From Permianibacter fluminis (GTDB taxonomy: Bacteria > Pseudomonadota > Gammaproteobacteria > Enterobacterales > Permianibacteraceae), in contig NZ_JABMEG010000001.1 of the NCBI RefSeq assembly GCF_013179735.1, positions 1,364,001 to 1,428,000 on the forward strand: a DNA stretch of 64,000 nucleotides, written 5' to 3'. Every line of letters begins with the position of its first letter. Within the stretch, counting starts at the first letter, position 1. The position numbers were made by a program, and so were the translations under genes. Of this stretch, positions 45,656 through 56,416 are shown piece by piece. The notes under the pieces are model-generated. The model made no database searches and was not told the origin of the DNA. It was given only the letters and a program-made list of their open reading frames with translations.

Positions 45656-45943
45656 CTAGTCCATATCGAACTTGGTTTGAAAGTTGGCAATGGTCAGCAG
45701 TTCGCGTGGCAGTCCGCGTACCTGCCGCAGCCGGACTTTTTTGTTGGCAGCGTCTGCCTTTTCTTTCAGTAACATCAACATGCCAAGCGCTGAGCTGTCG
45801 ATGTAGTCCACATCGGCGAAGTTGATCTCAATTTCCCGGATATCGCGATTTCCCAGCGCGGGCTCATACTGCTCGCGAAAGCGGGCAAAAAAGGAAAAGT
45901 CGAAGCGGCCTTGAAGTCGAATAACGGACACGGGGTTGGTCAT
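45656..45943 (-). CDS. STAS-domain anti-sigma factor antagonist (HsbA-like)
   Basis: The start at 45943 has AGGAG upstream and gives 95 residues. The STAS core reads VSVIRLQGRFDFS and then VDYIDSSALGMLMLLKEKA, with the conserved Ser as the phosphorylation site. It is the expected substrate of the adjacent phosphatase/kinase protein. In the related Pseudomonas system the antagonist links to flagellar anti-sigma factor or diguanylate cyclase control; the partner here is unknown. Confidence 0.9.
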   Translation of the reverse strand: MTNPVSVIRLQGRFDFSFFARFREQYEPALGNRDIREIEINFADVDYIDSSALGMLMLLKEKADAANKKVRLRQVRGLPRELLTIANFQTKFDMD

Positions 45944-46095
45944 TGCGCGGCTCCTGTTGACGGGCATTCGGTCGTCGCCATACGTATTGCCTAAAGGGGC
46001 GGCCTGGTTGCGGATTCGGTGTGGTGCTTAAGAACTGTGTGTTGGGTCGCCAAAGGCAAGTTGGCGGGCAATCTTCATTCAGTGACATTTTCCGA

Positions 46096-47316
46096 TCAGA
46101 ACAGATCAATTTCGCCGGCGCGCAAGGATTGCTGCGATACCGGTTGATGTTGCTGGTCGCTTTTTTGCTGATCAAGCCAGCGCCGCAAGGCATCGAAGTC
46201 CTGGTTCATCTGGCTGGCGCGAGTGAGGTCGGTGCCTGAGACGATTCGTTTCAACTCCGACTGCGTGCTTTCAATCAGTTGTCGCGCCATGTCCTGAAAT
46301 TGCAGGCTGATGATGGTTTTCTGGATGGCGCCGTTTACGTCTGCGGTAATGGCCGCCAGTTGATCGGCGGTCTTTCGGTCGGCCTCGTCAATGTTGCCAA
46401 GAATTTGCATCATTGATTGCACTCGCTGTTTCGACGTAATGGCAAAACTCATATCGCGCGAGGCGAGCATGCTGATGCTTTGCTCGACTTCGTTGACGCC
46501 ACGCTCCACCTCGGCGACCACTTTGCGAATTTCCTGACTGAAACCGGTGGAGCGGTTCGACAGCGCCCTTACCTCATCAGCGACCACGGCAAATCCACGG
46601 CCGGCATCACCGGCGCGCGCGGCTTCGATGGCCGCATTCAGTGCCAGCAAATTGGTCTGGCTGGCAATGGCATCGATGTCCTGCAGTGCTTTCAGAATGC
46701 CTTTCATCAAATTGCTGATGGCGCCGACCCGCTCGACCAATTGAACGGAGGTGTGACTGATGTCGACCGTGGCTTCAACGAATGTCGTCAGCGTACTCGA
46801 TGTCTCTTGAATGAACTGGTGAAAGTCCATTTCCTCACCTGAGCTGTCCGCTTCGCGGTGGGTGAGCTGTTCGGCCAGCGCATGCTGTTGGCGGACCAAC
46901 TCTTCCATGCGCAGAAAGCCACTGGTCAATTGCGCAATGGCATCGGCCAGCAGGCTGTTCAGTTGCTGGCAATTGGCCCCGGCGCTTTGCGAGCTCGCCT
47001 GCAGCACGGCGGCTGACTCGCCAATAACGCGGCGTTCGTCCGTTACTCGGGTGAGGTCGGCCGCTGGCTCCGGGGGGGCTGCGTTTTGCGCATTTGCGCT
47101 CAGCCAGAGTGCCAACGTAGCCTGGGTCAGCAGCGCCAGGAAAATTGCCACCCAGCCGGAGTCGGTCAGCCACAGGCCTGCGGCGGCAACGGCGAAGGCA
47201 AGGCCGGTTGCAATGGTGAAACGCGAAATGGTGGTCGGCACAGAAGCATCCCAGGCAGTTGAAGACGGCGACTTGACGGGCATTGGCTGGCAAGCTGTGT
47301 CGGCAGAACATGCCAC
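46096..47316 (-). CDS. Short membrane MCP-like signalling protein
   Basis: The 406-residue protein has two adjacent membrane helices (about 33-72) and no periplasmic sensor. A cytoplasmic MA domain (about 150-370) has the hairpin tip [23 protein letters not shown]. The C-terminus ends AGEIDLF, similar to the CheD end. The lack of a ligand domain suggests a sensor of internal or membrane state, or a scaffold. It is the first gene of the operon. Start choice is uncertain: ATG at 47316 or 47283, neither with an ideal ribosome-binding site. Confidence 0.85.
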   Translation of the reverse strand: MACSADTACQPMPVKSPSSTAWDASVPTTISRFTIATGLAFAVAAAGLWLTDSGWVAIFLALLTQATLALWLSANAQNAAPPEPAADLTRVTDERRVIGESAAVLQASSQSAGANCQQLNSLLADAIAQLTSGFLRMEELVRQQHALAEQLTHREADSSGEEMDFHQFIQETSSTLTTFVEATVDISHTSVQLVERVGAISNLMKGILKALQDIDAIASQTNLLALNAAIEAARAGDAGRGFAVVADEVRALSNRSTGFSQEIRKVVAEVERGVNEVEQSISMLASRDMSFAITSKQRVQSMMQILGNIDEADRKTADQLAAITADVNGAIQKTIISLQFQDMARQLIESTQSELKRIVSGTDLTRASQMNQDFDALRRWLDQQKSDQQHQPVSQQSLRAGEIDLF

Positions 47317-47470
47317 CCGAGCAATGTCACCAAGAAAATGCCATCAGAAAGAACGTAGCAGGAGTTGCCATCAATGCAACCGGGGCAGGGCTGTGAGCCG
47401 GCAAAAGCGCAGTGTCACGAGCTGATGGCCGTTGAGCCGTGTTGTACACCAGGTCTGCGCTACCAGTAAA

Positions 47471-47493
47471 AAGGCCCTGCAATGCAGGGCCTT
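47471..47493 (-). terminator. Terminator of phaR
   Basis: On the minus strand AAGGCCCTGC-ATT-GCAGGGCCTT forms a perfect 10-bp stem followed by further T residues. It lies 34 bases after the phaR stop. Confidence 0.88.
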
Positions 47494-47526
47494 GGAGTCA
47501 CTAAGCAGGGGTTGGCACCCGAGCAT

Positions 47527-48024
47527 TCAAGGTTTCTCGCTGTCTTCTGGCTCCGGGGTCTTTCGCGCCGGTTCTGCGGTGAACGCTTCCTGGCTGAAAA
47601 AATTGCGCTGCATCGTTTTCAGCATGTTCAGGTTCTGCTCGGCGATGTTCTGCATGAACTGCATCGGGTTGGCAGACCACACCGCCTTCATCGGGTCGGT
47701 GGCGTCGCGGCGCTGGCTTTCGAACAACTTCATGCTTTGTTCAAGGAAGCGGCCGGCCATACCCTGCATGGAATCGCCGTACATGCGGATGCAGTGACAA
47801 AGAATATCGGTACTGAAAATCGGGCTGCCTTTTTCTTCTTCTTCGGCAATGATTTGCAGCAGCGTGGCGCGGGTCAGATCGTCATCGGTCTTGGCATCGA
47901 CGACCCGGAACGGCGTGTAGGTCATCACCAGTTCCTTGATGTCGTTCAAGGTGATGTAACTGCTGATCGCGGTGTCGTAGAGCCGACGGTTCGGATACTT
48001 CTTGATGGTTCTGATGTCGGACAT
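47527..48024 (-). CDS. phaR: Polyhydroxyalkanoate synthesis repressor
   Basis: The 165-residue protein begins MSDIRTIKKYPNRRLYD, the PHB_acc_N DNA-binding signature, followed by the PHB_acc domain (FSTDILCHCIRMYGDSMQGM). The C-terminal about 20 residues are Pro/Glu-rich. The ATG at 48024 follows GGAGC. PhaR represses phasin and PHA genes until it binds PHA granules. No pha genes are in the window. Its neighbour acs supplies acetyl-CoA, a PHA precursor. Confidence 0.93.
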   Translation of the reverse strand: MSDIRTIKKYPNRRLYDTAISSYITLNDIKELVMTYTPFRVVDAKTDDDLTRATLLQIIAEEEEKGSPIFSTDILCHCIRMYGDSMQGMAGRFLEQSMKLFESQRRDATDPMKAVWSANPMQFMQNIAEQNLNMLKTMQRNFFSQEAFTAEPARKTPEPEDSEKP

Positions 48025-48365
48025 TTCTATTAATGCTCCAGGTCCTTTTTTATTCGGGTCTTGTTTTGTTGACGGTCTTGCAAACGTCAACACAGGTGCT
48101 CGGGAAAGCGTTCCAACCAAGCGTCGTTTCCTGACGCAGCACCGGAGCATATTCAGGCCCGCTGGCCGGCACAAGTCTTTCTGGCGTGCCAGATCTTTGG
48201 CGTGCGCGGCTTGGTCGCGCTAAGTGCGGACCCGTTCGCCGGTTTATTGACAGTTGCCGCCGGCCACCCCCGCCCGGCACCCGCTGGCATATTGCGCTGG
48301 CGGTCGGGCGCCCGTGCCGGGCCAGAATGCAATGGCTTGGCCATAACGGCCCGGTGCTGCCGGCT
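48025..48365 (-). other. Intergenic region between acs and phaR
   Basis: This 341-base gap lies downstream of the acs stop and upstream of phaR on the minus strand, so it holds the phaR promoter and the acs 3' region. GC-rich inverted repeats are present, but no T-tract terminator or RNA gene was seen. Confidence 0.4.
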
Positions 48366-50312
48366 TCAGCGGACCAGCCGGTTGTCGATCAGCTGCTGCA
48401 CCACCGATGGGTCGGCCAGCGTGCTGATGTCGCCCAGATTGCTGAACTCGTTTTCGGCGATTTTGCGCAGGATGCGCCGCATGATCTTGCCGGAACGGGT
48501 CTTCGGCAGGCCGGGCGCCCACTGAATGTAATCGGGCTTGGCGATGGCGCCGATCTCGCGCGCCACTGTCTGACGCAGTGTCTCGACCAGCTCTGGCGAG
48601 CCTTCGATGCCCTGCTTCAGCGTGACATAGGCATAGATGCCCTGGCCCTTGATGTCGTGCGGGCAGCCGACCACGGCCGCTTCGGCGACCAGATGGTGCG
48701 CCACCAGCGCGCTCTCCACTTCGGCCGTGCCGATGCGGTGGCCGGACACGTTCAGCACGTCGTCGACCCGGCCGGTGATCCAGAAATAGCCATCGGCATC
48801 GCGGCGGGCGCCATCGCCGGTGAAGTACATGCCCGGATAGGTTTTGAAATAGGTATCGATGAAGCGCTGGTGATCGCCGTAAACCGTGCGCATCTGCCCC
48901 GGCCAGGAGTCGAGCAGCACCAGATTGCCGCTGACGGCGCCATCCTGCAGCGCGCCGTTGGCATCGACAATCGCCGGCAACACGCCCGGCAGCGGCTTGG
49001 TCGCCGAGCCCGGCTTGAGCGCCGTGGCGCCCGGCAGCGGCGAGATCAGGATGCCGCCGGTTTCGGTTTGCCACCAGGTATCAACGATGGCCAGTTTGCT
49101 GTTTCCCACCACCCGGTGATACCACTCCCAGGCTTCCGGGTTGATCGGCTCGCCGACCGTGCCGAGCAATTTCAGCGAGGCGCGTGATGACGACTGCACC
49201 GGCGCTTCTCCTTCGCGCATCAGCGCGCGGATGGCCGTCGGTGCGGTGTAGAAAATATTGACCTGATGTTTGTCGACCACTTGCCAGAACCGGGAGAAAT
49301 CCGGGTACTGCGGCACGCCTTCAAACATCAGCGAAATCGCGCCGTTGCAGAGCGGGCCATAGACGACATAACTGTGGCCGGTGATCCAGCCAATATCGGC
49401 GGTGCACCAGTGAACATCACCATCGTGATAATCAAACACAATCTCGTGGGTGAACGAGGCCCAGACCAGATAGCCGGCGCTGGTATGCAGCACGCCTTTC
49501 GGTTTGCCGGTCGAGCCCGAGGTGTACAGGATGAACAGCGGATCTTCCGCGCTCATTTGCTCCGGCGGGCAATGCGAGGATTCCTTGCTGATCAGCGCTT
49601 CGTAATTCAGATCTCGGCCACTGTGCTGCAGCCAGTGCGCGCCAGTGCGCTGCACTACCAAGACGTTTTGCACGCACTCCGTGCCTTTCTTGGTCAGTGC
49701 GGTATCGACCCAGGCTTTCAGCGGAATGGTTTTGCCGCCGCGCAGACCTTCGTCGGCGGTGATGACGATTTTCGATTGGCAATCTTCAATGCGTCCGGCC
49801 AGCGCTTCCGGTGAAAAACCGGCAAACACCACCGTGTGCACGGCGCCGATGCGCGCGCAGGCCAGCATCGCCACGGCTGCTTCCGGAATCATCGGCAAGT
49901 AAATGGTGACCCGGTCGCCTTTCTTGACGCCCAAATGCTTCAGCGCATTGGCCAGTTTGCAAACGCGGGCATGCAGATCGGTGTAGGTAATGTATTCGGC
50001 TGCTTCAGCCGGATTGTCCGGCTCCCAGATCAGCGCGGTCTGGTTGCCGCGCTTGGCCAGATGGCGGTCGAGGCAATTGACCGACACGTTCAGTTCGCCA
50101 TCGGCATACCAGCGGATATGCAAATCCTCGGCGGCGTAACTGACATCCTTTACCTGCGTAAACGGCTTCGCCCAGTCAAGCCGACGGCCGAGCTCGGCCC
50201 AATACCGATCCGGGTCCTCACTGTGTTGCTTGCACAGCGCCTCATACAGCGCGGCCGTGACCTTGGCGTGGCAGGCCATGCTGGCCGGCACCGGATAAAC
50301 ATGTTCGGACAT
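48366..50312 (-). CDS. acs: Acetyl-CoA synthetase
   Basis: The 648-residue AMP-forming ligase matches the usual Acs length. Motifs are [11 protein letters not shown] (AMP-binding P-loop, near residue 262), the region TWWQTETGG near 410 and the C-terminal hinge/lysine segment [15 protein letters not shown] near 605, where Lys acetylation controls activity. It activates acetate to acetyl-CoA. ATG at 50312 (MSEHVYPVP) is preferred over 50318 because AAGGGAG then has proper spacing. Confidence 0.96.
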   Translation of the reverse strand: MSEHVYPVPASMACHAKVTAALYEALCKQHSEDPDRYWAELGRRLDWAKPFTQVKDVSYAAEDLHIRWYADGELNVSVNCLDRHLAKRGNQTALIWEPDNPAEAAEYITYTDLHARVCKLANALKHLGVKKGDRVTIYLPMIPEAAVAMLACARIGAVHTVVFAGFSPEALAGRIEDCQSKIVITADEGLRGGKTIPLKAWVDTALTKKGTECVQNVLVVQRTGAHWLQHSGRDLNYEALISKESSHCPPEQMSAEDPLFILYTSGSTGKPKGVLHTSAGYLVWASFTHEIVFDYHDGDVHWCTADIGWITGHSYVVYGPLCNGAISLMFEGVPQYPDFSRFWQVVDKHQVNIFYTAPTAIRALMREGEAPVQSSSRASLKLLGTVGEPINPEAWEWYHRVVGNSKLAIVDTWWQTETGGILISPLPGATALKPGSATKPLPGVLPAIVDANGALQDGAVSGNLVLLDSWPGQMRTVYGDHQRFIDTYFKTYPGMYFTGDGARRDADGYFWITGRVDDVLNVSGHRIGTAEVESALVAHHLVAEAAVVGCPHDIKGQGIYAYVTLKQGIEGSPELVETLRQTVAREIGAIAKPDYIQWAPGLPKTRSGKIMRRILRKIAENEFSNLGDISTLADPSVVQQLIDNRLVR

Positions 50313-50318
50313 AGCCAT

Positions 50319-50809
50319 CTCCCTTTGTTCTGGTTTTATACCGCGCCCGCCAGAGCGGGGTCATGCCGAAAGCGATGAATTTATCGATTTTGTTGCTGCG
50401 GGGCCTGTTCCCACACCCGCTCGACGGGGCCGATGCAGGGAATGGCAAAGCGTCCCTATGACCGGTTTGTCGAGCTGAGCGTCAAGCGCAGTGTGCTTGG
50501 CCGATCGGGCAGGGGAAAGGGTGAGCGCGCTGCTGAGTTCAAACCCTTTTATGCATCCCGGCCGCCGGAACCCCCGTACCGGAGCGCGAGCATGGCGCCC
50601 GGTCTGTTTCCGGTCAAGCAAGCCAACGCAATTCAACCGGGCTGTCATATGGCGGATTTCCTTGGCCGGTCTGGGGGCCTCCGGTATTCTTGCCGCCCGC
50701 CCGGCCCGGTTCGCCGGGCATACTGGCCTGACCCTATCGGGCATGCTCGCATGACCGCGGCGCTGCCGATTCCTGCTGCCCAACCGGCAGCCTTCGTTTG
50801 AGTGGAACC
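50319..50809. other. Divergent acs/terC-family control region
   Basis: This 491-base region separates divergent genes. A perfect GC-rich hairpin GCCCGGC/GCCGGGC lies at 50699-50719. No yybP-ykoY-like element is seen here, unlike the other TerC-family gene. Short frames inside are not supported. Confidence 0.4.
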
Positions 50810-51535
<726 letters not shown>

Positions 51536-51555
51536 CAGGGGTTGTCAAACAAAAA

Positions 51556-51582
51556 GGGCGAGTCGGTGACTCGCCCTTTTTT
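51556..51582. terminator. Bidirectional terminator after the YgdQ-like gene
   Basis: Perfect stem GGGCGAGTC/GACTCGCCC with a GGT loop, preceded by five A and followed by six T residues. Confidence 0.93.
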
Positions 51583-51879
51583 CAACACAGATTATCAGCC
51601 TCGTCGCTGTAAAACGCTATACAAATAGGGAATGTCGTGCATCGGCGAACAGAGTCGAAAGAATTTAATTGGGAAATCTGATAGCAGCATTTAATGTGCG
51701 GCGCCAAACTGGCGACACTCTAGGTAAGTATTTATTCATTCGCTCCGCCGGAGATTCAGTATTGGTAAGTTGGGTGGACGTCATCAAAATCCAACGGATG
51801 CTAAGAACGAGTTGAAAAAAGCAGGGATTACCAAGTCACCCTGTTGAACTCTTTTTGTTAGTTTATAGATGAGTTAAAT
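51583..51879 (+). other. AT-rich region upstream of the RHS gene
   Basis: Base composition becomes visibly more AT-rich than in the flanking genes. It must contain the RHS promoter, but no convincing box pair or ribosome-binding site is visible before the ATG at 51880. Confidence 0.4.
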
Positions 51880-54800
51880 ATGCTGAACCCAGATCTCTCA
51901 ATTCTATCAATGGCTTCTCCAATAAAAACAATGCAAAACTCCGCAATGGAGGCTGCCTGTTGGCGTAAAAACGCACAGCTAATTTTTCAAGGTCTAATTT
52001 TTGTTCTGGCCTCGAAGCTGAGTTTTGCCTGTGATGGGATAGAATCAAGCTGCTCGATAGCTAGACAGCATGGTTTTGGTAATCTACAAGCTGATGGTGT
52101 AGATATCCACGCCTCCGGTAATATTTTTTTGACTCGCGACACAGCGGTGGACGCGTTTTGCTCCATCGCTGCTCAAGACTTCTATTTTAGTAACGAATCG
52201 GCGTGCCCGGCGAGCTCTCGAGATGTGACAGCTATGAACGGGAGACAGCTGAAATCTTGCCCTGACAAGATTGAACAAAACGGAACGGGTGCATTTGTGT
52301 ACTTTACGTTCACCCGTAAAAATGACGGTTGTGACAATGATTATACTGAAACTGATAGTTTCTCCAGAGGGAGTCTAACCAGCTCCCTCACATGTACAAC
52401 TGCTCCATATGTTTTTGGCCCAACCGCGACGGCAAATCCAGATATCGGCCTTTGCTGGCGCTGTTCGACGGCGGAGCGAAGCTTGATAGCGCCAAAGTTT
52501 ATTTCAAATACCGATGCTCGTTGGTTTCAGTCAGGGGAGTGCCCAGAAGATTTTGGTCAACAGGGTTCGTGTATGGCGACAGGCAATAGCTTCGCCAAAT
52601 ACGCAACTCCTAATCCTATCGCCTGCCGCACCGGCGAAAAAATGAAAACTGAAACCGACTACAGCGGCCCGGCTGGACTGTCGTTCACTCGTCACTACAG
52701 CAGCATGCCTCAACTTGGTGGTGCGCCTTCGCTGCTGCCGCAATGGTTCACCACAGACGACATAACCTTTAGCTTCGTTAAAAAGGCCGAGCACGGCCAA
52801 ATAGCTGAGTTGCGCTTTGGTGACGGTGGTCGGTTACTGTTCATTGGCAGCGGTACCGCAACCACGCTAACTTCAAGCTCCGCCGCCCACGGCAGTCTGT
52901 CGAACAGCACCGGCAGCTGGGTTTGGTCGAATGCGAAAGGGGAAAAATACGGCTTTGGTGCTGGCGGTAAGGTTGCGACTAAAACGCTCAAGAATGGCCA
53001 GTTATATAGCTATGGATGGCAGGATTATGGCGCAGGAGTCTATCGCTTAACGAGCGTGACTGAACCATTCGGTCGCCGGGTTCAGGTCGAATACGACATG
53101 CAAGGAAGGATGAATGCGATAATCGACCCAGCTGGCCAGCGTTACCGTTATGACTACGATGGCAACGGAAATCTAATAGCCGTTGCTTTTCCCGACGATA
53201 CCCTCAGCGTTGACGGCGATAACCCCATCAAGACCTATCTCTATGAAGATGCCCGACTGCCGCATCATCTGACCGGCATCATCGACGAGAATGGCAATCG
53301 CTATTCGCAATATGGTTACGACGCTCAGGGCCGAGCCACATTAAGCGAGCTCGGTAATCATGCTGAAAAAGTGACAATGGAGTACTTGGAAACAGGCAAC
53401 TCACTTGTCCAATACCATCAGGATGACCTCACCTATCGCGAGCGCTTGCTGGTCATCGACCGTAGTCATGGCGCGGACCGCATTACCCGTGATGAAGATT
53501 TTCCGTGTCTCAATTGCAATGTTGGTGCGGTGGTCAATGAGTACGACAGCAATGGTTTCTTGAACAAATCGACCGACCGCAATGGCGTGATAACGACTTA
53601 CGTTCGGGATAGCTCAGGGCGCGAGACATCACGCACCGAAGGCGTTGGCACCGCGCAGCAGCGCACCAGCACCACCAGCTGGAGCAGTATCAATAGCCAG
53701 CCGTATCAGATTAAGACCGGTACACGCACGCTGACGCACACGTACAACAGCAAGGGGCAGCTGACCCAACTGGCGGACAACGACAGTGCAACGAGTACGA
53801 CGCGCACCACCAAATACACCTACACCACCACCGGTCAACTCGCGACTGTTGATGGTGCGCGTACCGATGTCAGCGATATCACCAGCTACAGCTACGATGG
53901 CCAAGGTAATCTGCTGACGGTGACCAATGCCAAAGGCCAGATCACCAATCTTTCCAACTACGACGCCCACGGCAAACCCGGTCAGATCACCGACCCCAAC
54001 GGTCTGGTGACCACGCTCAGCTACACGCCGCGCGGCTGGCTGAAAACCCGTACCGTCGGCGGGCTGACCACGACGTTCGATTACGACAAAGTCGGTCAGC
54101 TGACCAAAGTCACAATGCCGGATGGCAGTTTCGTTGCGTACGAATACGATGCCGCGCACCGGCTCACGGCCATCAGCAACGCCAATGGCGAGCGCATCGA
54201 GTACACGCTGGATTGGGCCGGCAATCGCATCAAGGAAGAAGTGAAAGCTGCCGATGGCAGTGTGGTGCTGCGCCGCTCCAAGGTATTCAACGCGCTGAAC
54301 CAGTTGCTGCAGGATTTGAATGCCGCCAATGAAGTTGTGGCGAGCTACACCTACGACGCCAACGGCAATCTGACCGGCACTAGCCGCCTTACCGATACCG
54401 GCAGCAATAACAGCAGCTACGGTTACGATCCGCTGAACCGCCTGAGCGCCATCACCGATGCGCTGAACGGCGCCACCGCGTTCCAATACGACAGTCAGGA
54501 TCAGCTGACTCAAGTCACCGACCCGAAAACGCTGGTCACCCAATACGGTGTCGATGCGCTGGGCCAGCTCAAGCAAACAGTAAGTCCGGATACCGGCGTC
54601 GCCAGCCAAACCTTTGATTCCGCCGGCAACGTCAAGACCAGCAGCAACGCCCGTGGCCACACCACCACGTACAGCTACGACGCGTTGAACCGGGTCACCA
54701 AGATCACGTATCACGACGGCGTCGTGGTGAACTTTGTTTATGACGAAGTTGCAAGCGGCAACTACGGTATCGGCCGCCTGACCTCGGTCACCGACAGCAG

Positions 54801-56415
54801 CGGCAGCACCGCCTACCGCTACGATCAAGCCGGTCGCCTGCTGCGCAAAACCCAAACGCTGTCGTTTACCCCGAGCAGCTCGCTGGTCACCCAATATGCT
54901 TACGACAGCTACGGTCGTTTGGCCAGCGTCACCTATCCGTCCGGCAATGTCGTGGCCTTGCGTTACAACAGCGCCGGTCAGCTGCTTGCGCTCAGCGTCA
55001 ACGGCAGCGACCGCGTTTACAACCTGCGCTATCAGGCGTTCGGTGGCGTCAAAGGCTGGAACTGGAGTGATGGCAGCGCCTACAACCGCAGCTTCGATCT
55101 GGACGGTCGCCTGACCAGCTACCCGCTGGCGCAGCAAACCGTCACGCTCGGTTACGACCGCGCCGGTCGGCTGACTAGTCAGATTGGAGAACAAACCCAA
55201 ACAGGCAGCCAAAACAAACAGTTTGGTTACGACGCGCTCGATCGCCTCACCGGCTACACCAGCGTCATCAACCAGTTGTTCACGTACGACGCCAACGGCA
55301 ATCGCGAATCGTTGACGCAAAATAGCGCCTACAGCGATTACGACAACGCCAGCACCAGCAACCGCATTCTGGGCATTACCGGCGCGGAAAGCCGCAGCTA
55401 CAGCTACGACGCCGCCGGCAACACCCTCAGCGACGGCCTGCGCAGCTACAGCTACAACACCGCCAACCGCCTGAGCCGCGTCAGCAAAGGCACGGTGAAC
55501 GTGGACAACGGCTACAACGGCCTCGGCCAGCGCGTGCGCAAACTGGTCAGTGGCAGCCAAAGCGGTGATACCCGCTATGCCTATGACGAAGCGGGGCAGT
55601 TGATTGGCGAATACAACGCCGATGGTTCGCTGATCAACGAAGTGGTGTACCTCGGCAACATGCCAGTGCTGCTGCTGCGGCCGAGCGGTGTGTTCAATAT
55701 CGAAACCGATCAGCTGAACACGCCACGCGCCATCTCAACCAGCGGCCAAATCGTCGTCTGGCAATGGGACAGCGCGCCGTTCGGTGAAACGCTGGCGAAC
55801 GAAGATGTCGATGGCAACGGCGTGCCGCTGAATTTCAATCTGCGCTTTCCGGGGCAAGTTTTTGATGCGGAGATCGGGCTGCACTACAACTACTTCAGGG
55901 ATTATGATCCGGTGACGGGGAAGTATGTGGAGAGTGATCCGATTGGGTTAACGGGAGGGATTAATACTTATAGCTATGCGCTGAATAATTCGATTCTCTA
56001 TTCAGACCCTACAGGACAAATTGTCCCCTTAGTGCTTGGCTGCCTAGCGTATTTGCCCTGTACAGTTCTCGTGGGTGGCACTGTTATTGCTGTCGGAAAC
56101 GCGATTGTGAATACCAATAGCGCCACGCATGCCACTAGTACTAGCTCGACACAGACAGGCGACAAAGCATGTGAAGATGACGAAAAACCATGTACGCCAC
56201 CGGAGGGCACCTTGTGTTACGAGGGGCCCGACACCTCGCATTTTCATGGAGGGTTGACCACGCACTACCATCTTTTTCAAATGCAAAGAAAGAGAGATGC
56301 ACATTCGACTTGCTTCTGGCGCTACCTTGGGGGGAAAGTTGGGGTAGGTGTGGTTGCTCTCCCACCCCCAGGTATGCAGGCATGCTCGACATATCCCGGA
56401 TTCATAGGACGCTAA
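51880..56415 (+). CDS. RHS-repeat polymorphic toxin with variable C-terminal tip
   Basis: The 1511-residue protein has an N-terminal hydrophobic segment (about residues 33-50, ending S-F-A-C) suggesting export. A Cys-rich unknown region (to about 245) follows, then an RHS domain opening with TETDYSGPAGLSFTRHYSS and dozens of YD repeats of Y-D-A-x-G-N-L type. The conserved core end is FNLRFPGQVFDAEIGLHYNYFRDY followed by DPIGLTGGINTYSYALNN. Beyond it, the last about 135 residues are a distinct tip with a hydrophobic stretch, then CYEGPDTSHFHGGLTTHYHLFQ and CFWRYLGG. This tip is the presumed toxin, with a His/Cys-rich motif I do not recognise. Its 5' quarter is AT-rich, suggesting transfer. An ATG further in (51946) could be the real start. 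Confidence 0.88.
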   Translation: MLNPDLSILSMASPIKTMQNSAMEAACWRKNAQLIFQGLIFVLASKLSFACDGIESSCSIARQHGFGNLQADGVDIHASGNIFLTRDTAVDAFCSIAAQDFYFSNESACPASSRDVTAMNGRQLKSCPDKIEQNGTGAFVYFTFTRKNDGCDNDYTETDSFSRGSLTSSLTCTTAPYVFGPTATANPDIGLCWRCSTAERSLIAPKFISNTDARWFQSGECPEDFGQQGSCMATGNSFAKYATPNPIACRTGEKMKTETDYSGPAGLSFTRHYSSMPQLGGAPSLLPQWFTTDDITFSFVKKAEHGQIAELRFGDGGRLLFIGSGTATTLTSSSAAHGSLSNSTGSWVWSNAKGEKYGFGAGGKVATKTLKNGQLYSYGWQDYGAGVYRLTSVTEPFGRRVQVEYDMQGRMNAIIDPAGQRYRYDYDGNGNLIAVAFPDDTLSVDGDNPIKTYLYEDARLPHHLTGIIDENGNRYSQYGYDAQGRATLSELGNHAEKVTMEYLETGNSLVQYHQDDLTYRERLLVIDRSHGADRITRDEDFPCLNCNVGAVVNEYDSNGFLNKSTDRNGVITTYVRDSSGRETSRTEGVGTAQQRTSTTSWSSINSQPYQIKTGTRTLTHTYNSKGQLTQLADNDSATSTTRTTKYTYTTTGQLATVDGARTDVSDITSYSYDGQGNLLTVTNAKGQITNLSNYDAHGKPGQITDPNGLVTTLSYTPRGWLKTRTVGGLTTTFDYDKVGQLTKVTMPDGSFVAYEYDAAHRLTAISNANGERIEYTLDWAGNRIKEEVKAADGSVVLRRSKVFNALNQLLQDLNAANEVVASYTYDANGNLTGTSRLTDTGSNNSSYGYDPLNRLSAITDALNGATAFQYDSQDQLTQVTDPKTLVTQYGVDALGQLKQTVSPDTGVASQTFDSAGNVKTSSNARGHTTTYSYDALNRVTKITYHDGVVVNFVYDEVASGNYGIGRLTSVTDSSGSTAYRYDQAGRLLRKTQTLSFTPSSSLVTQYAYDSYGRLASVTYPSGNVVALRYNSAGQLLALSVNGSDRVYNLRYQAFGGVKGWNWSDGSAYNRSFDLDGRLTSYPLAQQTVTLGYDRAGRLTSQIGEQTQTGSQNKQFGYDALDRLTGYTSVINQLFTYDANGNRESLTQNSAYSDYDNASTSNRILGITGAESRSYSYDAAGNTLSDGLRSYSYNTANRLSRVSKGTVNVDNGYNGLGQRVRKLVSGSQSGDTRYAYDEAGQLIGEYNADGSLINEVVYLGNMPVLLLRPSGVFNIETDQLNTPRAISTSGQIVVWQWDSAPFGETLANEDVDGNGVPLNFNLRFPGQVFDAEIGLHYNYFRDYDPVTGKYVESDPIGLTGGINTYSYALNNSILYSDPTGQIVPLVLGCLAYLPCTVLVGGTVIAVGNAIVNTNSATHATSTSSTQTGDKACEDDEKPCTPPEGTLCYEGPDTSHFHGGLTTHYHLFQMQRKRDAHSTCFWRYLGGKVGVGVVALPPPGMQACSTYPGFIGR

Positions 56416-56416
56416 A

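Noticed and set aside
53629-55560. 643-residue open frame on the minus strand inside the RHS gene
   Set aside because: It is the antisense of the repetitive YD-repeat coding region. Its Val/Ala/Gly-rich low-complexity product has no domain signal, and the plus-strand RHS protein explains the sequence.
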